A DNA stretch of 10,273 nt from Geobacter sp. UBA6802 (GTDB lineage: Bacteria; Desulfobacterota; Desulfuromonadia; Geobacterales; Pseudopelobacteraceae): contig DKFG01000042.1 in NCBI GenBank assembly GCA_002452325.1, positions 1 through 10,273 of the forward strand. Reading direction: 5' to 3'. Below, in pieces: positions 1-6,360 of the stretch. Within the stretch, counting starts at the first letter, position 1. Each line of letters starts with the position of its first letter. Below the pieces are notes generated by a model. That model had not been told where the DNA came from, ran no database searches, and saw nothing but the letters and a program-made list of their open reading frames with translations. Made by a program: the position numbers and the translations under genes.

Positions 1-88
1 TCTTGCTGACAACAGAACCGGGCTGATAGGAAATCTGATCGTTCAGATTGAAGGAATGGCCAATAAGGGTCTGGTTGGTGCTGCTCAT
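1..88 (-). CDS. Cupin-like protein, N-terminal 29 codons only (partial)
   Basis: The minus strand opens with ATG at 88-86, preceded by a good Shine-Dalgarno AAGGAG (complement of 95-100) with a 6-nt spacer. The readable peptide begins MSSTNQTLIGHSFNLNDQ and continues ISYQPGSVVSK before the window edge cuts it. The pattern of a short polar leader, then 'FNL.DQI.YQPGSVVSK', resembles the start of small single-domain cupin proteins common in Geobacter relatives. The metal-binding cupin motifs would lie beyond the edge and cannot be seen, so the family call rests on recognition of the N-terminus only. It is transcribed divergently from the TonB receptor gene. The start codon and reading frame are firm; the product is tentative. 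Confidence 0.6.
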   Translation of the reverse strand, partial: MSSTNQTLIGHSFNLNDQISYQPGSVVSK

Positions 89-199
89 GGTGTTCTCCTT
101 TGTCATATTCAAAATCAAATCCCCCACACTCTTTGGATTGATTGCTGGACAATAATCCCCAGGTTCTGCTAGTTTTGCAAGTCAAAATAGGGTTTCCCA
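89..199. promoter_or_regulatory. Divergent intergenic region, cupin-like gene / TonB receptor gene
   Basis: This 111-bp AT-richer gap separates two divergently read genes and must carry at least the 5' signals of both. On the minus strand the ribosome-binding site AAGGAG is at 100-95. On the plus strand a weaker purine stretch (ATAGGG, 187-192) sits 7 nt before the ATG at 200. AATAAT at 151-156 matches a sigma-70 -10 box at five of six positions, but no convincing -35 box lies 16-18 bp upstream. I found no sigma-54 GG-N10-GC element and no clear Fur-type palindrome. Promoter positions are therefore unresolved. Confidence 0.4.
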
Positions 200-2047
200 A
201 TGACCAGACCTTTTCTTCAACATAGCCTGCGGGCGGTTCTGACGGCAGTTGGCCTGATCGCCTGTCTTGCGCCCGGTCCGCTGTGGGCTGCAGATGGGGA
301 GGAAGAAGAGACCCTGGCCCTTTTCAGTGCCTGGCAGGAGGGGGCCAGTGGTGCTACCCGCTCCCCCAAACCGCTCTCCCAGACTGCTGAAAATGTCACG
401 GTGGTCACTGCCGCCGAGATCGTGGCCCTGAATGCCCACACCCTGGCCGACATACTGGACACGGTGCCGGGCCTGCAACTCTCCCATAACGGCGGTCCTG
501 GCATCATTGCCTATACCCATATCCAGAGCTCCAGTTTTGAGCATGTGTTGCTGTTGCTGGACAGCATCCCCTTTACCAATTTTGGCGCCAACTTTTCAGA
601 TGTCAGCGCCATTCCGGCCCGGATCATTGAACGGGTGGAGATCATCAAGGGACCGGCCTCCACCGCCTGGGGCTCGGCCCTGGGCGGGGTGATCAATGTT
701 ATTACCAAGTCGCCGGAACGGGATCGTTCCCTAAGTGGGACTGCTGCTGCATCAATCGGCTCCCGCAGCACCAGTGACTCCGCTCTGGAACTGAGCGGCA
801 GTGTCAACCGCCTGGGTTACTATCTTTCAGCCGGTTTTCTGGGCAGCGATGGCCTGGTCCCCAAAACCGGAATCAACAGCAACAATCTCCATGGCCGCCT
901 GACCTGGGATCTGCCCAATCAGGGGCAGATCTTTGCTCAGGCCACCGGCAGTTTCAGCCGCCAGGGGGATCTGTATGCTACGGCCTATGATCTGACCCAG
1001 CAGGATGACAAACGCCAGATCAATGCCCTGGTCGGCCTGCGCCAGCCGCTGACCGACCGGCTGGAACTGGCAATCAGCGGTTTCCATACCTTTAATCGCC
1101 AGGAATCGGCCTATTACAATATTAGTGACGGCGCAGTCTGGTGGGACCAGGGGGCAGACCTGCCCAAAGCCTTTGGTACGGAAAGTACTTTGGGGGGGAC
1201 AGCCAGCCTGACCTGGCGTGGTTATCAGCACCTGCTGGTGGTTGGCGGCGACTATCGCCATCTGAAGATAACCGGCAACTCCGTTGATACCAAAAACTAC
1301 AGCCCCTATAACCGCAAGGCCGACCGCTGGGGCCTGTTCCTGAACGACACCATCAGTCTGGGCAGTTTCAGCATTACCCCCGGCCTGCGTTTTGATCGTC
1401 CCCAGACCGCGCCGGATCAGTTCAGTGCCTCCCTGGGCGCCACCTGGCAGCTGTCCAACAACACCTTGCTGCGGGCTTACGTGGCCAAGGGCTATGGCAT
1501 GCCGGTTATAACCTCTCAGTTCGATCCCCGGCCCACCAAGATACTGACGGCTCAGCTGGGGGCCGAGAATACCAGCATCCCCTACCTCTGGCTGAAGGCA
1601 ACCCTGTTCCGTAATATGACTTGGGGGGCTGACACTGAGCAGCAGTTGGCGCAGGGGCTCGAACTGGAGCTGCGGACCAAACCGGTGTTTCATACCTCGC
1701 TGGGAGCCGGATGGACCTATACTGACACCCACCGCACCAGTGACGGTACGCCGGTCCATGATGACAAACCGACCCAAACCTTGAAGTTGGCCTTGACTTA
1801 CAATGACGGCACATTCCGCAGCATGCTGACCGGACGTCACATCTTCTGGAACAATACCGCTGATGAGAATGGCAAGAACGGTCTGATCTGGGATCTGCAC
1901 CTGGGGGCTACGCTGTATCAAAAAGAAAATACAGCTCTGGAGCTGTTTGTCTCTGGTCGCAACCTGTTTAACAGCCGGTATTACAGCAGTGATTTCTTTC
2001 CGAACGTCGGTCGCTGGTTTGAAGGCGGCATGCGGGTGAAGTTCTGA
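200..2047 (+). CDS. TonB-dependent outer-membrane receptor
   Basis: This 615-residue protein should be an outer-membrane beta-barrel that imports or senses a ligand using energy from TonB-ExbBD. Residues 1-30 form a signal peptide (basic start, hydrophobic 11-25, likely cut after LWA). Residues about 60-172 are the plug domain, with the family patterns AENVTVVTAAEI, DILDTVPGLQ, RIIERVEIIKGPAS and GGVINVITK. The rest is barrel, with many alternating aromatic strands and a terminal Phe (RVKF) as expected for BAM-dependent assembly. The ETLALF stretch at 37-42 lies where a TonB box is expected; the more usual 'LVVTATR' before the plug reads 'EGASGATR' here, so the TonB contact may have diverged. 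Its stop codon overlaps the start of the binding-protein gene by one base. Ligand unknown: the BtuB/colicin-I-like architecture suggests vitamin B12 or a metal chelate, but no specific evidence exists. An iron or cobalamin receptor is the main alternative naming. Confidence 0.93.
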   Translation: MTRPFLQHSLRAVLTAVGLIACLAPGPLWAADGEEEETLALFSAWQEGASGATRSPKPLSQTAENVTVVTAAEIVALNAHTLADILDTVPGLQLSHNGGPGIIAYTHIQSSSFEHVLLLLDSIPFTNFGANFSDVSAIPARIIERVEIIKGPASTAWGSALGGVINVITKSPERDRSLSGTAAASIGSRSTSDSALELSGSVNRLGYYLSAGFLGSDGLVPKTGINSNNLHGRLTWDLPNQGQIFAQATGSFSRQGDLYATAYDLTQQDDKRQINALVGLRQPLTDRLELAISGFHTFNRQESAYYNISDGAVWWDQGADLPKAFGTESTLGGTASLTWRGYQHLLVVGGDYRHLKITGNSVDTKNYSPYNRKADRWGLFLNDTISLGSFSITPGLRFDRPQTAPDQFSASLGATWQLSNNTLLRAYVAKGYGMPVITSQFDPRPTKILTAQLGAENTSIPYLWLKATLFRNMTWGADTEQQLAQGLELELRTKPVFHTSLGAGWTYTDTHRTSDGTPVHDDKPTQTLKLALTYNDGTFRSMLTGRHIFWNNTADENGKNGLIWDLHLGATLYQKENTALELFVSGRNLFNSRYYSSDFFPNVGRWFEGGMRVKF

Positions 2048-2904
2048 TGCGGGGCCTGGTCCTGCTCATACTGGCCCTGACGCTGCTGGTTCCCTCATTG
2101 GCTCAGGCATATGACTTGCTGATACTGCAGAGCAAGCGTAATCCAGCCTACGATGAGGTGTTAAATGGGTTTAACGCGAGCCGGAATCTTTCTAAACGGG
2201 TGATTGTGCTGTCAGACTATGCCGAGGTGGATGTGGTCCGTATTGCACGGGAGGACCGGCCGTTGCTGATCCTTGCCGTGGGAGACACAGCCCTGGCAAT
2301 GGCACGCAAGGTGCGGAACATTCCGGTTATTGCCCTGATGTCCCTTGATCTGCAACGATTTCAGTCTGTCCAGTCCAACCTGACCGGTATCGAGATGTTT
2401 GTTGCTCCTGAACATTATTGCAATCTGTTACGTCAGATGAAGGTGCGCCGGGTAGGGGTTATCTATAATCCATCCCGCAGCGGCTGGTATCTGCGGCAGG
2501 CGCGGCAGGCAGCGGAAAAGGCAGGTATTACCCTGGTGGTGCAGGAGGTGGCTGATCCCCGTGACACCCTGGCTAAACTGGCTTCGCTGGCCGGGAAGGT
2601 GGATGCGCTCTGGATGCTGCCGGATGTGACGGCGGTAACCAGAGAAACGGCAGAGGCCTACTTCCACTTCAGCCAGCAGCAGGCTGTACCGGTGCTTTCA
2701 TTTTCTGCCGGTTATCTGGGGTTGGGAGCGGCGGCAGTGTTTGATATTGATCGGGTTGCCCTGGGGCGGCAGGCCGGTGAGATGGTTGCGGCACTGCTTG
2801 AAGGAGACGGTCGGGATGCTATACCGTCACATTTCCCCCGTGAGGTTGCCCTGAAGACCAATGCTGGTATTCTGAAGCGTCTGGGGGTGTCCCTTGCAGA
2901 ATGA
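2047..2904 (+). CDS. Periplasmic ABC-type substrate-binding protein (PF04392 family)
   Basis: This 285-residue protein has a signal peptide (1-21, cut after AQA) and no lipobox cysteine, so it is probably soluble in the periplasm. The body is a two-lobed periplasmic-binding fold: LLILAVGDTALAMA (73-86), NIPVIALMSL (91-100), GVIYNPSRSG (137-146), DALWMLPDV (186-194), PVLSFSAGYLGLGAAAVFDI (215-234) and a closing RQAGEMVAALLEG. These patterns match the ABC_sub_bind (TrpX-like) family, some of whose members bind aromatic amino acids or similar small ligands. No ABC permease or ATPase gene lies next to it. It starts in a TGATG overlap with the TonB receptor stop, with only a weak own ribosome-binding site, so translation is probably coupled. 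The neighbouring sensor kinase suggests it may deliver ligand to a sensor rather than to a transporter; that role is inference. Confidence 0.85.
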   Translation: MRGLVLLILALTLLVPSLAQAYDLLILQSKRNPAYDEVLNGFNASRNLSKRVIVLSDYAEVDVVRIAREDRPLLILAVGDTALAMARKVRNIPVIALMSLDLQRFQSVQSNLTGIEMFVAPEHYCNLLRQMKVRRVGVIYNPSRSGWYLRQARQAAEKAGITLVVQEVADPRDTLAKLASLAGKVDALWMLPDVTAVTRETAEAYFHFSQQQAVPVLSFSAGYLGLGAAAVFDIDRVALGRQAGEMVAALLEGDGRDAIPSHFPREVALKTNAGILKRLGVSLAE

Positions 2905-2994
2905 TGCGGCAAAAGGTTCGGCCCTGTCGGCGCCGTCTGCAGTATTTGACAGGCTCCCTGTTTCTGCACAGAGAATTCCTGCAAGGAGCTGGCC
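2905..2994 (+). promoter_or_regulatory. 90-bp spacer with the ribosome-binding site of the first hybrid kinase
   Basis: AAGGAG at 2983-2988, with a 6-nt spacer, selects the GTG at 2995 as the kinase start. The kinase frame is closed upstream by TGA at 2947-2949, so no longer N-terminus with a better site is likely. The spacer shows no hairpin followed by a T-run, so I see no terminator between the binding-protein gene and the kinase gene. Confidence 0.6.
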
Positions 2995-5013
2995 GTGCTG
3001 AGGTGTGTCACGTGGTCAAACATTCGCACAAGATTCCAATGTAAACTCTTCCTGATCTTTACCCTGCTGACCTTTCTGATTGTCTTCACACTCAGTACCC
3101 TGTTCATAGTTCATGAGGTTCAAAAATCAAAAGAGACCGCCATCAAGCATCTCCAGCTGCAGGGAGAGTATCTGGCCGAATCGATCCGGCTGCCGCTGTT
3201 TGCAGAAAACGTCGAACTGCTGCGGCAGGTGGCTGAACAGGCTGCCCGGTCGCCGGAAGTCCGTGCCGTGGTGATCAGCGCCCCGGACGGCAGGGTGTTA
3301 GCTGCTGTCTATCCTGCATCGCCTTCCGGGACCCCTGAGGAGGTGCTCAGGCAAACGATTGAAGTCAGCAGTAATCCGCAGGCAGGTTCTCCGATGGCGG
3401 CCCTGATCAATGGACACGATACGCCGTCAGTACTGGGCAGTGTGCGTATCGAACGGGGTACGGCTGATATGGACCGATCTGTCCGTAAACTGATCTTCTG
3501 GGCGGTGGTCCTGGCCCTGCTTTTCTGGCTGACGGTTACCCTGCTCGGCCATCTGGTGCTGCGGCAGGTCACCCGTTCGTTTAACAACCTGATGAGCGGC
3601 ATTGCCTCCCTACAGGATGGCGAGTACGGCACCCTGATTGAGGTTGCCTCTGATGATGAGCCGGGCCGTGCTGCAGCAGCTATCAACGGCTTGGCGCGTA
3701 CGTTGCAGCAGCGTTCTGAAGAAAACAGGCAGGCCAGGGAGGAGCTGCTTCAGGCCAAATCTGAAGCTGAGGCAGCCAATGTGGCCAAGACCGAGTTTCT
3801 GGCCAATATGAGCCATGAAATCCGTACCCCCATGAGCGGGGTGATCGGTAATGCTCAGCTGTTGCGTTTTACCAACCTGAATGAAGAACAGACGGGATAT
3901 CTCTCCAATATTGAGTCTGATGCAAAAAATCTGCTGTCGTTAATCAACGACGTACTGGATATATCCAAGATAGAGGCAGGAAGGCTGGAGCTTGAAAGTG
4001 CGCCTTTCGGCTTGCGCAGTTGCGTTACCCAGCTGCTCAGATCACAGGAGGCCCGCTTATCCGCCAAGGCGATTTCACTGGTACAGGAAGTTGCAGATGA
4101 TGTTCCTGACAGCCTGTTTGGCGATCAACTGCGTCTCAAACAGATCCTGTACAATCTGTTGGGGAACGCCATTAAATTTACCCGTAAGGGTGAGATACGG
4201 GTTCGGGTTGAGTTGCTGGAGCGCCACGACGACAAGGCGCTGCTCCGCTTCAGCGTCAGTGATACCGGCATCGGTATCAAGCCGGAGGCGCTTGAAAAGA
4301 TATTCGCACCGTTTATTCAGGCTGATGCCACGGTGACCCGCCGCTTCGGCGGCACCGGTCTGGGGTTGTCGATCTGCAACCGGCTTGTCCGGCAGATGGG
4401 CGGCGATATAGCTGTTGAGAGCCAGGAGGGTAAAGGCAGTACGTTCTCAATTACCCTGCCGTTCCTGATCAATTCACAGCCGGTGCCTCAACAGGAGGCG
4501 TTTGAGCAGGACAAGGCCAAGCTGATGTGGGAAGGGCCGCCGTTACGGATCCTGCTGGCTGACGACAGTGAGACAAACTGCATGATGCTGAGTATGTTGC
4601 TCTCGCGCTTCGGCCACCGTGTCACCCCGGCAGCTGACGGGGCTGAAGTGTTGCAACAGTGGCAAAAGGGCGACTTTGATATGGTGCTGATGGATATTCA
4701 GATGCCGGTTATGGATGGTATGGAGGCAACGCAGGTTATTCGGGAGCATGAAAAAACGAATGGCAACCATGCCCCCATTATTGCTCTGACCGCCCATGCC
4801 CTGGAAGAAACGCGAGAACAGTTGTTGCTTTCAGGTTTTGACGGGTATGTTTCAAAACCGGTTGACCTTAACGCGCTGCATTTCGAGATGAAACGGGTAC
4901 TCGCATCCATGCAGATCCGTCCAGTAGCTTCATCAGTAGGTTTTGATGTCAATTCTGACGATTACACAAGGAGACCACACTATGAACGAACGCTCTGGCA
5001 TCATTACGTTTAA
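2995..5013 (+). CDS. Membrane-bound hybrid histidine kinase (periplasmic sensor-HAMP-HisKA-HATPase-REC)
   Basis: This 672-residue inner-membrane kinase starts at GTG 2995. TM1 spans about 17-39 and TM2 about 166-188. They bracket a periplasmic domain of about 125 residues whose 'LAESIRLPLFAENVELLRQV...EVRAVVISAPDGRVLA' pattern resembles CHASE8-type sensors (tentative). HAMP follows at about 189-240 and a short coiled coil to 265. The H-box NMSHEIRTP gives phospho-acceptor His274; the N box NLLGNAIKF (387-395), DTGIGI (423-428) and GGTGLGL (452-458) complete the ATP-binding domain. The receiver (about 516-635) has acidic pair D523/D524, phospho-acceptor D567 (LMDIQMP) and K621. No Hpt or DNA-binding output domain is present, so phosphate must pass to another protein. 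It lies behind a binding-protein gene and may sense its ligand-bound form. Oddity: the last ~32 residues (641-672) do not look like receiver and are encoded across the tpx ribosome-binding site and first codons, a 32-bp overlap. Confidence 0.93.
   Translation: MLRCVTWSNIRTRFQCKLFLIFTLLTFLIVFTLSTLFIVHEVQKSKETAIKHLQLQGEYLAESIRLPLFAENVELLRQVAEQAARSPEVRAVVISAPDGRVLAAVYPASPSGTPEEVLRQTIEVSSNPQAGSPMAALINGHDTPSVLGSVRIERGTADMDRSVRKLIFWAVVLALLFWLTVTLLGHLVLRQVTRSFNNLMSGIASLQDGEYGTLIEVASDDEPGRAAAAINGLARTLQQRSEENRQAREELLQAKSEAEAANVAKTEFLANMSHEIRTPMSGVIGNAQLLRFTNLNEEQTGYLSNIESDAKNLLSLINDVLDISKIEAGRLELESAPFGLRSCVTQLLRSQEARLSAKAISLVQEVADDVPDSLFGDQLRLKQILYNLLGNAIKFTRKGEIRVRVELLERHDDKALLRFSVSDTGIGIKPEALEKIFAPFIQADATVTRRFGGTGLGLSICNRLVRQMGGDIAVESQEGKGSTFSITLPFLINSQPVPQQEAFEQDKAKLMWEGPPLRILLADDSETNCMMLSMLLSRFGHRVTPAADGAEVLQQWQKGDFDMVLMDIQMPVMDGMEATQVIREHEKTNGNHAPIIALTAHALEETREQLLLSGFDGYVSKPVDLNALHFEMKRVLASMQIRPVASSVGFDVNSDDYTRRPHYERTLWHHYV
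4968..4973 (+). promoter_or_regulatory. Ribosome-binding site of tpx, inside the upstream kinase frame
   Basis: AAGGAG at 4968-4973 stands 8 nt before ATG 4982. It decides the tpx start: an in-frame ATG exists upstream at 4943, but the added residues are not Tpx-like and have no matching site. The site is within the last codons of the kinase, so ribosomes finishing the kinase cross it. Confidence 0.75.
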
Positions 5014-5497
5014 AGGTAATCCCATGACCCTGCTCGGGCCAGAACTGAAGGTGGGGGACAAGGCCCCTGATTTTGCTGCCGTTGATACGACTCTGACGCC
5101 GGTCACCCTGGCCAGTCATGCCGGGAAGATTCAGGTCATCAGCGCGGTTCCGTCGCTGGATACGCCGGTCTGCGACACCGAAACCCGTCGTTTCAATCAG
5201 GAGGCGGCCAGTCTGCCAGACAGCGTGGTGGTGCTGACGGTCAGCCTTGACCTGCCCTTTGCCCAGAAGCGTTGGTGCGGAGCAGCCGGCATTGACCGCG
5301 TGACCACGGTTTCGGACTATCGCGAGCGTTCCTTTGGTCAGAACTACGGTGTGCTGATCAAGGAGCTGCTGCTGCTGTCCCGCTGTATCTTTGTTATTGA
5401 TGCTGACGGTGTGATCCGCTACATCCAGCAGGTGCCTGAAGTGACCAGCGAGCCTGATTATGCTGCGGTGATGGCAGCGGTTAAGACCCTGCTCTAA
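4982..5497 (+). CDS. tpx: Thiol peroxidase (Tpx-type atypical 2-Cys peroxiredoxin)
   Basis: This 171-residue enzyme reduces hydrogen peroxide and organic hydroperoxides using thioredoxin. The peroxidatic cysteine is C64 in PSLDTPVCDTETRRFN, with the conserved Thr61 three residues before it. The resolving cysteine is C99 in DLPFAQKRWCG, the position typical of Tpx, and R134 matches the conserved active-site arginine. The C-terminal EVTSEPDYAAVMAAVK stretch is also family-typical. Length is near the usual ~165-170. One extra cysteine (C135) next to R134 is not part of the standard catalytic pair. The start at 4982 is fixed by AAGGAG at 4968-4973. The gene begins inside the end of the kinase gene and ends two bases before the membrane-protein gene. 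It is a housekeeping oxidative-stress enzyme of anaerobes and facultative bacteria; no regulatory site specific to it is seen. Confidence 0.96.
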   Translation: MNERSGIITFKGNPMTLLGPELKVGDKAPDFAAVDTTLTPVTLASHAGKIQVISAVPSLDTPVCDTETRRFNQEAASLPDSVVVLTVSLDLPFAQKRWCGAAGIDRVTTVSDYRERSFGQNYGVLIKELLLLSRCIFVIDADGVIRYIQQVPEVTSEPDYAAVMAAVKTLL

Positions 5498-5499
5498 TC

Positions 5500-6360
5500 G
5501 TGTATCCGGTTGTTGAACGTGTGCGGGCAGGTGTGCAGCAACTGTACGCCTGCCTGCAGCGTTTTGACCGGCATCAGGGGCTGTTGCGGGCCTCGGCGCT
5601 CTCCTTTGATACCACCATGGGGCTGGTTCCGCTGCTGGCCCTGGTGTTTGTGGGCTTAAAGCTGGCCGGTATTCAGAACCTGCTGGGCCCCTATCTGGTT
5701 GCGCAACTGGCCGGCAGTTCGCCTGAGCTGGGTCTCAGGCTGATTGATTATGTGAACCGGCTGGAGGTTGGCTCGCTGGGGCTGTTTGGCATGGCAGGCC
5801 TGTTGCTGATGCTGGTCATGCTGCTGGAAAACGTGCGCGACGCCTTTAACGCGGTATGGGAGGTGCAGGAACAGCGCAGCCTGTTGCAGCGTCTTGCTCA
5901 CTATCTGGTGCTGCTTGTTGCGGTGCCGCTGCTTTTGGCCGCAGCCCTTGGGATTACCTCGCTGCTGCAGAGCAGAGAGCTGGTGCAGTGGCTGATCAAC
6001 ACCAATCTGGTGGGAGACGGGGTGCTGCTGCTGTTCAAGCTGATTCCGTACCTGTGCAGTTGTCTGGTACTGCTGCTGGCCTATCTGCTGATCCCCTGCG
6101 TACATGTACGGTTTTCATCGGCCCTGGTGGGGGCGCTTCTGACCGGAGCGGTCTGGCAGGCTGCCCACTGGTGTTACTTTCATTTTCAGATCGGGGTTGC
6201 GCGGTACAGTATTATCTATGGGGCTCTGGCGGTTCTGCCATTTCTGCTGATCTGGCTTTTTACCAGCTGGTTGCTGGTGCTGCTTGGGCTTGAATTGGTG
6301 CGTTACCATCAACAGCGTGCTGGTCTGGCTGACCAGCCATTGAACAGGGGAGAAGGATGA
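5500..6360 (+). CDS. YihY/BrkB-family inner-membrane protein
   Basis: This 286-residue protein has about six membrane segments, near residues 33-56, 93-112, 134-155, 175-199, 207-228 and 236-266. The order and the motifs match the YihY/virulence factor BrkB family: FDRHQGLLRASALSF at 22-36, LLENVRDAFNAVWEV around 108-122, and the C-terminal YSIIYGALAVLPFLLIWLF and LLGLELVRY. Family members were once called ribonuclease BN, which is now known to be wrong; their biochemical function is poorly defined, with a transport or envelope role suspected. The start is a GTG two bases after the tpx stop, without a clear ribosome-binding site, so translation is probably coupled; a GTG at 5521 is an alternative start. 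The stop overlaps the next kinase start (ATGA at 6357-6360). Confidence 0.9.
   Translation: MYPVVERVRAGVQQLYACLQRFDRHQGLLRASALSFDTTMGLVPLLALVFVGLKLAGIQNLLGPYLVAQLAGSSPELGLRLIDYVNRLEVGSLGLFGMAGLLLMLVMLLENVRDAFNAVWEVQEQRSLLQRLAHYLVLLVAVPLLLAAALGITSLLQSRELVQWLINTNLVGDGVLLLFKLIPYLCSCLVLLLAYLLIPCVHVRFSSALVGALLTGAVWQAAHWCYFHFQIGVARYSIIYGALAVLPFLLIWLFTSWLLVLLGLELVRYHQQRAGLADQPLNRGEG

Noticed and set aside
133..156. Sigma-54 promoter upstream of the TonB receptor
   Set aside because: GG and GC doublets occur, but the spacing between them is 7 nt rather than the required 10.
827..1921. Long open frame antisense to the TonB receptor gene (364 codons)
   Set aside because: It is rich in Gln, Gly and Pro without domain patterns, and lies fully opposite a clear receptor gene with strong family motifs.
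2047..2904. Part of a complete ABC transporter operon
   Set aside because: No permease or ATPase gene is present on either side; the neighbours are a TonB receptor and a kinase.
2901..3044. Small frame starting ATGATG at the binding-protein stop (about 47 codons)
   Set aside because: It overlaps the kinase start in another frame, is Arg-rich without recognisable features and has no ribosome-binding site of its own; the good AAGGAG at 2983 serves the kinase.
5500..6360. Ribonuclease BN
   Set aside because: Older annotations gave this name to YihY-type membrane proteins; the sequence is a multi-span membrane protein without nuclease motifs.
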